Origin: an uncultured Oscillospiraceae bacterium
Lineage (GTDB): Bacteria; Bacillota; Clostridia; Oscillospirales; Oscillospiraceae
Direction: 5' to 3'
Length of the DNA stretch: 43,125 bases
NCBI GenBank assembly: GCA_949916125.1
Contig: CATLEJ010000004.1
Coordinates: 1 to 43,125 of the forward strand
Within the stretch, counting starts at the first letter, position 1. Each line of letters opens with the position of its first letter. The position numbers and the translations under genes were made by a program. This document shows, one piece after another, positions 29,639-37,370 of this stretch. The notes beneath the pieces were generated by a model, which made no database searches, was not told where the DNA came from, and saw only the letters and a list, made by a program, of their open reading frames with translations.

Positions 29639-29735
29639 AAACCGCCCTGCCGGGTAGACAGGCGGGCCGTTTTGTGCTATGATGGCGGCAGGCAGGTTAT
29701 CCCTGATTTCGACACGGTTTCGGAGGTGCGTCCCT

Positions 29736-30386
29736 ATGCGGATCAAACGTTGCGCGGCTCTGTTTCTGGCGGCTCTCACGGCCCTGGCCCTGACCGGATG
29801 CAGGCCGGGGAACAGCAAGAGCGTCGAGCTGTCCGTCCGGCCCGCCCAGCTCACCGAGGAGGAGAAAAACTTTGCCGCCCTCCTGTCCGTGGGCCTGGAT
29901 GGCTACCGCATTTTCCAGTTCCAGACGCCGGAGGGCGGGGCCGATACCATCCGCATCAACACCTATGAGCTGCTGAACGGGGAATGGAGCCTGCTGGTGG
30001 GCGGCGAGGGGATGCCCTTCACGGGGGAGACGGGGCGCGTTGCCCTCACCTTCGGCAAGCTCACCGACGGGGTGGGGATCGCCTTCCAGGCGGGCGGGGA
30101 GACCAACGCCTCCAGCTACCGGGCGGAGCCGGAGGACGACGTGTCCAGGATGACCTGCGCGTCCTCCGTGCTGGGCGAGGAGAAGACGGTGGAGCTGGGG
30201 GAGGAAGTGCCGCTGGTGCTTCAGATCGTCACGTCCAAAACCGAGATCAGCTCCTACGGTGTGGAGTATTTCGGGATGCCCAAGGATCTGGACCGGCACG
30301 GCTATGAGCACGTGTACGCCATCACCGTGTCCTTCAGCGCCGAAGGGACGGCCGACGCCTCCGGGGCGCCGTCCCCCGCAAAGTAA
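29736..30386 (+). CDS. Putative lipoprotein of unknown function
   Basis: MRIKRCAALFLAALTALALTGC lipobox; 216 aa. Confidence 0.82.
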   Translation: MRIKRCAALFLAALTALALTGCRPGNSKSVELSVRPAQLTEEEKNFAALLSVGLDGYRIFQFQTPEGGADTIRINTYELLNGEWSLLVGGEGMPFTGETGRVALTFGKLTDGVGIAFQAGGETNASSYRAEPEDDVSRMTCASSVLGEEKTVELGEEVPLVLQIVTSKTEISSYGVEYFGMPKDLDRHGYEHVYAITVSFSAEGTADASGAPSPAK

Positions 30387-30393
30387 AAACCGG

Positions 30394-30426
30394 AAGGCCC
30401 CCCGGCACAGCCGGGGGGCCTTTTTT
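30394..30426 (+). terminator. Rho-independent terminator
   Basis: AAGGCCCCCCGGC-ACA-GCCGGGGGGCCTT-TTTT. Confidence 0.9.
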
Positions 30427-31099
30427 ATACGCCGAGCCAGTCCCGCAGGGCGGGGAGGCTGTCCGCGATGTACACATGGGGGTAGTCCGCGAAGGCTTCC
30501 GCGGGGGTGGCGCCGTTGAGCACCGCGCAGAAATCGCAGCCCCCCGCCCGGGCGGTGGCGGCGTCGATCACCGTGTCCCCGCAGAACAGCACCTGCCCCG
30601 GCGCCAGCCCCAGGCGGGCCAGCGCCAGCCGAAGGCCCTCCGGGTCGGGCTTGGTCCGGGACACCTCGTCCCCGCCCACCACCAGCTCCAGCAGCTCCAG
30701 CCGGCCCTGGTGGTCAAAGATCTGCCGCAGGGTGTCCCCCGGTTTGGTGGACACGATGGCGGTATGAACGCCCGCCCCCTTCAGGGCGGACAGCAGCTCC
30801 GCCGCGCCGGGGAGCAGCGCGGTGCCCTCGATCATCAGCCTGCGCCCCGGCCCGTGGGCCTGGGTGCCCACCGTGATGTGGAACTGGTGGGCGAAGGCGG
30901 CCTGCCGCCCCGGGTCGGCGTCCCCGGTAATCAGGGTGTAGCCGTCCTCCAGGGTCATGCCCACCGTGCGGCGCACCTGCTCCACCGTGGGCGGCGCCAG
31001 CCCCAGGGCCTCAAAGCCCAGGCGGTAGCCCTCCGCGATGGCGGCGGTGGAGTCCCCCAGCGTGTAGTCAAAATCGAAAAATACCCCTTGATAGTCCAT
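30425..31099 (-). CDS. HAD-superfamily hydrolase (phosphoglycolate phosphatase-like)
   Basis: MDYQGVFFDFDYTLGDSTAAIAEGY, IVSTKPGDTLRQI, TKPDPEGLRLALARLGLAPGQVLFCGDTVIDAATARAGG; internal start. Confidence 0.94.
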   Translation of the reverse strand: MDYQGVFFDFDYTLGDSTAAIAEGYRLGFEALGLAPPTVEQVRRTVGMTLEDGYTLITGDADPGRQAAFAHQFHITVGTQAHGPGRRLMIEGTALLPGAAELLSALKGAGVHTAIVSTKPGDTLRQIFDHQGRLELLELVVGGDEVSRTKPDPEGLRLALARLGLAPGQVLFCGDTVIDAATARAGGCDFCAVLNGATPAEAFADYPHVYIADSLPALRDWLGV

Positions 31100-31170
31100 G
31101 TCATGCCCTCTGCTTCCCAGATTCGGCCCCGGGGGCCGTTCCGGTATCATATCACAAAACGCCCCGGCAA

Positions 31171-31488
31171 TCAACCGTTGGCCTGCTCCAGCAGGTTGGC
31201 CGCGCCGTAGCGCAGGCAGCGGTACAGCCGCTGCCGCCCCCGCTTCAGGGTGCGGGACACGGTGGATTTGTTCACGCCGCACTGCCGGGCGATGGCCTCC
31301 ATGCTCATGCCCTGGCCGTAGTAGAGGATCATGTACTCCCGCTGACGTTTGGTGACGTCCTGGCGCAGGGCGTGGGTCAGGTTCCGCTTCAGGCGGTTGA
31401 TCTGGTCCCGGTTGTCGTCCGCCATCAGCTCGGTATACACCGCCAGGTCCACCATGCCGAAGGTGTTGTCATAGGATACGGTTCGCAT
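31171..31488 (-). CDS. Sigma-70 region 4-like HTH protein (no region 2)
   Basis: LTHALRQDVTKRQREYMILYYGQGMSMEAIARQCGVNKSTVSRTLKRGRQRLYRCLRYG; 105 aa. Confidence 0.85.
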   Translation of the reverse strand: MRTVSYDNTFGMVDLAVYTELMADDNRDQINRLKRNLTHALRQDVTKRQREYMILYYGQGMSMEAIARQCGVNKSTVSRTLKRGRQRLYRCLRYGAANLLEQANG

Positions 31489-31490
31489 TG

Positions 31491-31745
31491 TCAGACCCTC
31501 CCCTTCCGCTCCCGCGGCGCGCGGGGCGCCCGCCGCGGGGTAAATTTCTGATAGTAGCCGTTGAGGTGCCGGGCCACCGCCCGCACGTCCCGGTACATGG
31601 AGCGCAGGGGGCGCAGCCGCCTGTCCAGCCGCACCCGGCTCCCCTCGTCGCCGGCCTCCCGCTGGGCCCGCTCCAGCTCGGAGATGCGCTGGCGCAGCAT
31701 GGCGGCCGTCTGTTCATATTCCAGTGATAACTCGTACAGTGTCAT
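31491..31745 (-). CDS. Small uncharacterised coiled-coil protein
   Basis: MTLYELSLEYEQTAAMLRQRISELERAQREAGDEG; spaced/overlapped with both neighbours as in an operon. Confidence 0.75.
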   Translation of the reverse strand: MTLYELSLEYEQTAAMLRQRISELERAQREAGDEGSRVRLDRRLRPLRSMYRDVRAVARHLNGYYQKFTPRRAPRAPRERKGRV

Positions 31746-32026
31746 AGTGCTCCTTTTCCCTCTGGTGATGGCTCATGGGAGGGGGCTGCCCGCCCCTCCC
31801 GGCCCACCCGCCGCAGGCGGTGGGCAAAATAAATGCGGGCGTACCGGCCCAGACAGTCCTCACACACCGTCCGCCCGTCCAGCTCGAAATAGGGGTCGCC
31901 GGGGTACAGCTCCCCCCGGCACAGGCTGCACCGCAGCCCCTGTGCCGTCACGCTCCACTGCGCCGTTTCGCTCCATCTCCTTTTGTCCGCTTTTTTGAAA
32001 AAACTGTTGACAAACCGCCCGGCCAC
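31742..32026 (-). CDS. Small zinc-ribbon-like protein of unknown function (start uncertain; possibly GTG at 31948)
   Basis: CSLCRGELYPGDPYFELDGRTVCEDCLGRYA; annotated start overlaps the divergent tRNA promoter. Confidence 0.65.
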   Translation of the reverse strand: MAGRFVNSFFKKADKRRWSETAQWSVTAQGLRCSLCRGELYPGDPYFELDGRTVCEDCLGRYARIYFAHRLRRVGREGRAAPSHEPSPEGKGAL

Positions 32027-32035
32027 TGCTATAAT
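32007..32035 (+). promoter_or_regulatory. tRNA-Thr/tRNA-Tyr promoter
   Basis: Perfect TTGACA-17-TATAAT with extended -10 TGC. Confidence 0.93.
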
Positions 32036-32066
32036 AAGCTCCGTTGTGAACGCGGAAACCGTCTGT

Positions 32067-32142
32067 GCTGGTGTAGCTCAGCTGGTAGAGCAGCTGATTT
32101 GTAATCAGCAGGTCGGGGGTTCGAATCCGTCCACCAGCTCCA
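32067..32142 (+). tRNA. tRNA-Thr (anticodon TGT), CCA encoded
   Basis: Acceptor GCTGGTG/CACCAGC, anticodon arm GCTGA-TTTGTAA-TCAGC. Confidence 0.97.
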
Positions 32143-32164
32143 CCCCTTTCTCACAACTGAATAC

Positions 32165-32249
32165 GGAGGAGTACCCAAGTGGCCAAAGGGGACAGACTGT
32201 AAATCTGCTGGCTTCGCCTTCGATGGTTCGAATCCATCCTCCTCCACCA
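32165..32249 (+). tRNA. tRNA-Tyr (anticodon GTA), long variable arm, CCA encoded
   Basis: Acceptor GGAGGAG/CTCCTCC, anticodon loop CTGTAAA, T-arm GATGG-TTCGAAT-CCATC. Confidence 0.97.
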
Positions 32250-32299
32250 AAAAGAGGGCAGATGCGAGAGCATCTGCCCTCTTTTTGGTGGAGGAGGAT
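32236..32299 (+). terminator. 30-bp perfect inverted repeat: terminator hairpin extended into the tRNA-Tyr 3' end
   Basis: ATCCTCCTCCACCAAAAAGAGGGCAGATGC-GAGA-GCATCTGCCCTCTTTTTGGTGGAGGAGGAT. Confidence 0.92.
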
Positions 32300-32571
32300 C
32301 CCCGGTTCCAACCCCCGCGCCGTCAGGGCGACCTCTCCCACCCCCCTGGTCTTTTCTCCATCACCACTCCCCCTTTTGTTCGGCGATTAAAACAGTTGTT
32401 CGATTACAGCCCATACTTTACCACCCCCCGCCCCCAAAGTCAAGACAGCGCGGGCGGATTTTTTTTCGTAATTTTTAAAAATGGCCCGGATAAACGGACA
32501 CCATTTGTGGGCGGCGTTGCACGCCGGAGGGCGGGGAGGCCAACATTTACAAAGGTTTTACAGATTCCCCG

Positions 32572-32600
32572 TTGACGATTGGCCGCCGGGGTAGTATATT
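32572..32600 (+). promoter_or_regulatory. SigA-type promoter
   Basis: TTGACG-17-TATATT upstream of the 32630 CDS. Confidence 0.65.
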
Positions 32601-32629
32601 GGGGGAAACTGATCGTTTGGGAGGTCGCC

Positions 32630-33595
32630 ATGAAGAAAAAAACCACGTTTGGACTGCTGGGCCTGGCCGCGGCCGGGGCCGGCGCGGCGGGCGGCTGGGC
32701 CGCCCTGGGCAATTACCTCTACAACCGGGTGATGGTGCCCCAGGTACGCGATCCCGAAGAGGAGGACGTCAACCCCGTCCAGATCGCGGGCCGGGACTGG
32801 GCCCGGAGCCGGGAGGGCTTCCAGGAGGCCACCATCCAGGCCGTGGACGGGCTGATCCTGTGGGCGGCGCTGGTCCCCGGCCAGGAGGGCTGCCACCGCT
32901 GGGTCATCTGTATGCACGGCTACCACGACACCTATGAGTCCATGGGGGCCATTGCGAAGCACTACCACGACCAGGGCTGGCAGGTGCTCATGCCCGACCA
33001 GCGGGGACACGGCCAGAGCGAGGGCGACTACGTGGGCTGGGGCTATGACGAGCGGCTGGACGTTGTGGGCTGGGTGAACTGGGTGCTGCGCCGGGACCCG
33101 GAGGCGGAGATCCTGCTGCACGGCGTGTCTATGGGGGCGGCCACGGTGCTGATGGCCACCGGCGGCGTCCTGCCCGACCGGGTGAAGGCCGCCATCTCGG
33201 ACTGCTCGTATACCAGCATCGAGGCGGAGATGCGCCACCTGCTGGCCCAGATGAGGGATGAGCTGCCCACCCGGTTCCCCCTGCCGGCGGGGCTGCTGTT
33301 CTCGGCGCTGCGGAAAAACGTGCTGCGCCGGGCCCGCTACGACCTGCGGGAGGCGGCGCCTGTGGAGGCGGTGGCCCACTCCACCACCCCCACCCTCTTT
33401 ATCCACGGCGTGGAGGACGATTTCGTGCCCGCGTCCATGATGGGCAGGCTGTACCAGGCGGCCCGGTGCCCCAAGAGCTTTTTGTGGATGCCCGATGCGG
33501 GCCACGCCGCCTGTGTGGGCGCCAACGAGGCCCTGTACTGGACGGCGGTGTCCACCTTCCTCCAGGACTATTTTGTGGACGACGAAGAAGCATGA
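32630..33595 (+). CDS. Alpha/beta hydrolase with N-terminal membrane anchor
   Basis: MKKKTTFGLLGLAAAGAGAAGGWAAL; CMHGYHDTYESM, LHGVSMGAATVL, FIHGVEDDFVP. Confidence 0.92.
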   Translation: MKKKTTFGLLGLAAAGAGAAGGWAALGNYLYNRVMVPQVRDPEEEDVNPVQIAGRDWARSREGFQEATIQAVDGLILWAALVPGQEGCHRWVICMHGYHDTYESMGAIAKHYHDQGWQVLMPDQRGHGQSEGDYVGWGYDERLDVVGWVNWVLRRDPEAEILLHGVSMGAATVLMATGGVLPDRVKAAISDCSYTSIEAEMRHLLAQMRDELPTRFPLPAGLLFSALRKNVLRRARYDLREAAPVEAVAHSTTPTLFIHGVEDDFVPASMMGRLYQAARCPKSFLWMPDAGHAACVGANEALYWTAVSTFLQDYFVDDEEA

Positions 33596-33602
33596 CGCAA
33601 AC

Positions 33603-33631
33603 GCGCCCCCGGCCCAAAAGGCCGGGGGCGC
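33603..33631 (+). terminator. GC-rich hairpin after hydrolase gene
   Basis: GCCCCCGGCC-CAAAA-GGCCGGGGGC; weak T-run. Confidence 0.5.
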
Positions 33632-33703
33632 CAGTCTGTCGAAAAAGCCGCTTTTGTTTCGATGACGGGAGGGAAGATCGTGTGAAAGAAACCCAGGCGG
33701 GGC

Positions 33704-34201
33704 TCAGCCCCCCATGTCCCAGGGGGCGCCGTCCGGGCCGAACAGGTTGTTGGGCTTGGTACAGTAGGCCCCGCTGGCGGTGGCCAGCAGCCTGCCGGGC
33801 TGTCCGGCGGGGTAGACCTCCGCGTCGATGTGGCCGGAGGTGGCCCCGCACCGGACCGTGCGGGTGCGCACATGGATCAGGGCGTCCAGCGGCACCGGGC
33901 GGGCATAGTTCACCGTCATGGACACGGTGGGGGTGATGAGCCCGCACTGGACGCCGCAGGTGATGCCCATACAGGTGTCCACCAGGGTGGCGATGACGCC
34001 GCCGTGGACCACCCCCCAGATGTTGGCCATCCAGGGCTTAGTCTCGTAGGCCAGCACCAGCGAGCCGGCGGGTCCGTCGCAGCCCACTAAGGTGAGGGCG
34101 GCGGAGGGGTCGGGGGCGGCCTGGGGGGTCTCCCGGGCGCGGTAGTCCAAAAACGCCTGCGCCCTGCGGCGCAGCTCCTCGGTTGTCAGTTTTTTCTCCA
34201 T
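33704..34201 (-). CDS. PaaI-like hotdog-fold thioesterase
   Basis: NIWGVVHGGVIATLVDTCMGITCGVQC...SMTVNYARPVPLDALIHVRT. Confidence 0.9.
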   Translation of the reverse strand: MEKKLTTEELRRRAQAFLDYRARETPQAAPDPSAALTLVGCDGPAGSLVLAYETKPWMANIWGVVHGGVIATLVDTCMGITCGVQCGLITPTVSMTVNYARPVPLDALIHVRTRTVRCGATSGHIDAEVYPAGQPGRLLATASGAYCTKPNNLFGPDGAPWDMGG

Positions 34202-34241
34202 GCGGATTCCCTCGATTCTGTTTCCAGCCCCGCAGCGCCCG

Positions 34242-34366
34242 CATCGTCACGCTTCGCCTGTTCGCAACGCGCGGCTTCGCTCCGTCTCGGCCTGGTCTCC
34301 GGCCCGCTGCGCGGGCCTGCGCTCGGTCTCGCTGCGCTCCATCCGCGCTACTCACGACGGCTCAGC
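34242..34366 (-). repeat. Mosaic dispersed intergenic repeat, copy R3
   Basis: Minus strand GCTGAGCCGTCGTGAGTAGCGCGGATGGAGCGCAGCGAG...GAGACGGAGCGAAGCCGCGCGTTGCGAACAGGCGAAGCGTGACGATG aligns with R1. Confidence 0.78.
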
Positions 34367-36090
34367 GCCCGCACCAGCTCCTGGCTGGGGGTGACGTATA
34401 CGGTGCGGCAGGTGTTGTAAATCACGTAGCCCGGCTTGGCGCCGGCGGGCTTCTTCACCGCCTTCACCGGGGTGTAGTCCACCGGCACCTGCCCGGACTC
34501 CCGGCCCTGGGAGAACCAGGCCGCCAGCATGGCCGCCTCGGTGAGGGAGGCCTCGTCCGGCTCCGCGCCGCCGGTTTTCAAGATGACGTGGGAGCCGTGG
34601 AGCTTCTGGGCGTGGAGCCACAGGTCCCGCTTGTCCGCGTCCCTGGTGGTCAGCCGGTCGTTCTGGCTGTTGTTCTTGCCCACCAGGATGGTGAGGCCGG
34701 AGGAGGAGCGGAACTCCATGGGCTTGGCGCGCACGACCTTCACCCGGCCCTTGCCGGTCATCTTCCGCTTGTGCTGCTTGAGGTAGCCGTTGTCCATCAG
34801 CTCCTGGCGGATCTCCTGGAGGTCCTTGTCCCCCTCGGACAGGGTGATCATTTGCAGCACGCTGTCCAGGTAATCCAGCTCGCCCCGGTTCTTCTCCAGC
34901 TGGATGGTCAGCATTTCCTCCGCCTTCTGGGCCTTTTTGTAGTCCTTGTAATACTTGGCGGCGTTCTGCTGGGGGGTGAGCAGGGGGTCCAGGGGAATGT
35001 CCACGTCCCCGGCCGACCGGTCGTAATAGTTCTGCGCCCGCAGGACGGTCTGGCCCCTGCTCATCTGATAGAAGTTGGTGGTGATGATATCGCCGTACTG
35101 GCGCAGCTTCTCCCGGTCGGCGGTGCGGGCCAGGTCCCCCTCCTGGTTGGCGATCTTCTTCGCCGTGCGGTTCCGGGCCTGGGTGACGGAGCGGATGAAG
35201 TCCTGCCCCCGCTGGCGTACCCGCTCCTGGGCCTCCTTCTGCTCGTAGAAGTCGTCCAGCAGGGCGGAGAAGGTGGGGTACCGGCGCAGCTCCACCGAGG
35301 GGCCGTACTGGAGCACGGCCTGGAAGGTGAAGTCGAAGGGCTTCCCGTCCCGGAGCAGGGCGGTGGGGGTATAGTCCCCGGCCCGCACCCGGTCTATGAG
35401 CTGGGCAAAGCGGTCCGCCAGCCCGTCCCGGGCGCCGTCCCCCTGGAACGCCAGCTCCCGGGCGGTGAGGGGGGACAGGCCGTTGAAGCTGTCCAGCAGC
35501 CACTTGTCCTGGCCGTCCCCCTCGGGGGCGTTGGCCAGGATCAAGGCGCGCAGCTCCTCGGGGGCCAGGCGGGAGGGATCCAGCCGGCCGGTGGGCTCCG
35601 GGGGGGCGTAGTACAGCCCCGGCATGACGGGGCGCTTGGCGGACAGATCCCCGTCCGCCCGGCGCATACAGTCGGTGATGCGCCCCGCGCCGTCCAGCAT
35701 AATCAGGTTGGATTTGCGCCCGATGCACTCCAGCACCAGCCGCCGCTCCACCCGGTCGCCCAGCTCGTCCAGCGTCTCGAAGCGGAAGTCCAGCAGCCGC
35801 TCCATGGAGGGCTGGGTGAGCTCCAGCAGCCGGGCCCCGGTGAAGTGCTTGCGCAGCAGCATACAGAACATGGGGGGCGTCTCCGGGTTCTCCCGGGGGA
35901 CCTTGGTGAGCTGGGCCCGGGGGTGGGCGGGGCTGGCGGACAGCAGCAGGCGGACGTTCTCCCGTCCCGCCCGCATATGGAGCACCGCCTCGTCCCGGGC
36001 GGGCTGGTAGAGCTTGTCCACCTTGCCGCCGATGAGGGTGCTTCGCAGTTCCCCGGCCAGCGCGGTCATAAAGATAGCGTCAAAAGGCAT
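34348..36090 (-). CDS. rqcH: Ribosome quality control protein RqcH (NFACT/FbpA family)
   Basis: MPFDAIFMTALAGELRSTLIGGKVDKLYQPARDEAVLHMRAG; RKSNLIMLD; NFACT-R GLTILVGKNNSQNDRLTTRDADKRDLWLHAQKLHGSHVIL. Confidence 0.96.
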   Translation of the reverse strand: MPFDAIFMTALAGELRSTLIGGKVDKLYQPARDEAVLHMRAGRENVRLLLSASPAHPRAQLTKVPRENPETPPMFCMLLRKHFTGARLLELTQPSMERLLDFRFETLDELGDRVERRLVLECIGRKSNLIMLDGAGRITDCMRRADGDLSAKRPVMPGLYYAPPEPTGRLDPSRLAPEELRALILANAPEGDGQDKWLLDSFNGLSPLTARELAFQGDGARDGLADRFAQLIDRVRAGDYTPTALLRDGKPFDFTFQAVLQYGPSVELRRYPTFSALLDDFYEQKEAQERVRQRGQDFIRSVTQARNRTAKKIANQEGDLARTADREKLRQYGDIITTNFYQMSRGQTVLRAQNYYDRSAGDVDIPLDPLLTPQQNAAKYYKDYKKAQKAEEMLTIQLEKNRGELDYLDSVLQMITLSEGDKDLQEIRQELMDNGYLKQHKRKMTGKGRVKVVRAKPMEFRSSSGLTILVGKNNSQNDRLTTRDADKRDLWLHAQKLHGSHVILKTGGAEPDEASLTEAAMLAAWFSQGRESGQVPVDYTPVKAVKKPAGAKPGYVIYNTCRTVYVTPSQELVRALSRRE

Positions 36091-36230
36091 AATTTACGTT
36101 TCCCTCCAAGCAGATTTCGGGGCCCCCGCGAAAGCGTCCTTCCGCTTTCGTGGGGAGAGGAGGCGCAAGGGAGCGGCGCGAGGAATGGCCGCAAGGCCGT
36201 TCCGAGTAGAGCGGACTTTGCGCCGACGAG

Positions 36231-36644
36231 TCAAATGGCATGGTCGGCCTCCTCCATCATGGCGTCAAACAGCTCGTTGAGCCGGTCGGTTTTCCCCTGC
36301 AGGTACAGCCAGCCAAACAGGGATTCCAGCGCCGTGGCGGCGTGGTACTCGCCTACGCTGGCCCCCTTGGGGACGGTGGCGGTGTGGCTGTTGCGGCCCC
36401 GGCGGTAGACAGCCTGCTCATCCTCGCTCAAAAGGGGGAGGATGGCGTGGGCCAGCCTCGCCTGGGCGGGGGCGGCCACATACCGGACGGCGGCCTTGTG
36501 CAGGCCGGCGTTGGTGGCCTTGCCGTGGAGGCACAGCCAGGAGCGCACCATCAGCTCGTACACCCCGTCGCCCAGGTGGGCCAGGCCCAGGGCGCTGATA
36601 CGCTCCGCGTCGTCCCGCCCGCCGGACAGGTGAAAGTAATCCAT
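36231..36644 (-). CDS. mrnC: Mini-ribonuclease III (MrnC)
   Basis: GLAHLGDGVYELMVRSWLCLHGKATNAGLHKAAVRYVAAPAQARL...YRRGRNSHTATVPKGASVGEYHAATALESLFGWLYLQG. Confidence 0.94.
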   Translation of the reverse strand: MDYFHLSGGRDDAERISALGLAHLGDGVYELMVRSWLCLHGKATNAGLHKAAVRYVAAPAQARLAHAILPLLSEDEQAVYRRGRNSHTATVPKGASVGEYHAATALESLFGWLYLQGKTDRLNELFDAMMEEADHAI

Positions 36645-36749
36645 GGGTATCTCCAATCCGGGCGGCAGGGAAGGGCCGTGCCGCCCAAAGGCAACGATTT
36701 TGAAAGGAATTATATCACGGGAACGGAAAAATGCAAGGGCCCCGGGCCG

Positions 36750-37196
36750 CTACGGGGCCTCGCCGCAGCTTCCCCCCGGGTCCTGCCTGTCCTGCTGCCG
36801 CCGCACCAGGTCGGCCAGGGTGGTGCCGTCCACCACGGCGGACACCGCCCGGTGGATCTCCTGCCACAGCTCCACCGTCACGCAGTCGCAGCTGTGGGCG
36901 CAGAAGCTGCCGTCGGTGGCGCACTCCACCGGGGCCAGGTCGCCCTCCAGGGGGCGGAGGATGTCGCCCACGGAGTATTCCTCCGGCCTCCGGGTGAGCA
37001 GGTAGCCGCCCCCGGCCCCCCGCACCGAGCGCAGCAGCCCCGCCCGGGCCAGGGGGGTGACGATCTGCTCCAGGTATTTGTCGCTGAGCTGCTGCCGCCG
37101 CGCGGCGTCCCGGAGGGATACCGGCCGGCCGTCCCCGTGCTGGGCGATGTCCGCCATCAGCCGCAGGGCGTAGCGCCCTTTTGTGGAAATTTTCAT
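36750..37196 (-). CDS. Rrf2/IscR-family transcriptional regulator with three C-terminal Cys
   Basis: MKISTKGRYALRLMADIAQH...LSDKYLEQIVTPLARAGLLRSVRGAGGGYLL...ECATDGSFCAHSCDC; nested in a spurious 904-aa ORF. Confidence 0.94.
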   Translation of the reverse strand: MKISTKGRYALRLMADIAQHGDGRPVSLRDAARRQQLSDKYLEQIVTPLARAGLLRSVRGAGGGYLLTRRPEEYSVGDILRPLEGDLAPVECATDGSFCAHSCDCVTVELWQEIHRAVSAVVDGTTLADLVRRQQDRQDPGGSCGEAP

Positions 37197-37370
37197 GGTG
37201 TGTCCCTCCCGGCGGGCCGTCTGGGCGGCCCGGAACGGCTGTGAAAAAATTGCTGCTCTAAAAATACCATATGTTTGATAGGAATTCAAGTGGGAGGATA
37301 TTCCGCCGTTGAAACTCACGGAGAAATATGGTACACTGATAGGAACAAGCGTAAGACAGGGAGGCCCGCC

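Noticed and set aside
27758-29854. 698-aa minus-strand ORF
   Set aside because: Shadow of the SH3b and ThyX-like genes; low-complexity composition.
32029-32250. Short ORFs antisense to or over tRNA-Thr/Tyr (e.g. MVEEDGFEPSKAKPADLQSVPFGHLG)
   Set aside because: Familiar spurious translations of tRNA genes.
32365-32410. LexA/SOS-box-like GTTCG...GTTCG motifs
   Set aside because: The GTTCG motifs are direct rather than inverted, with poor consensus and no suitably placed gene.
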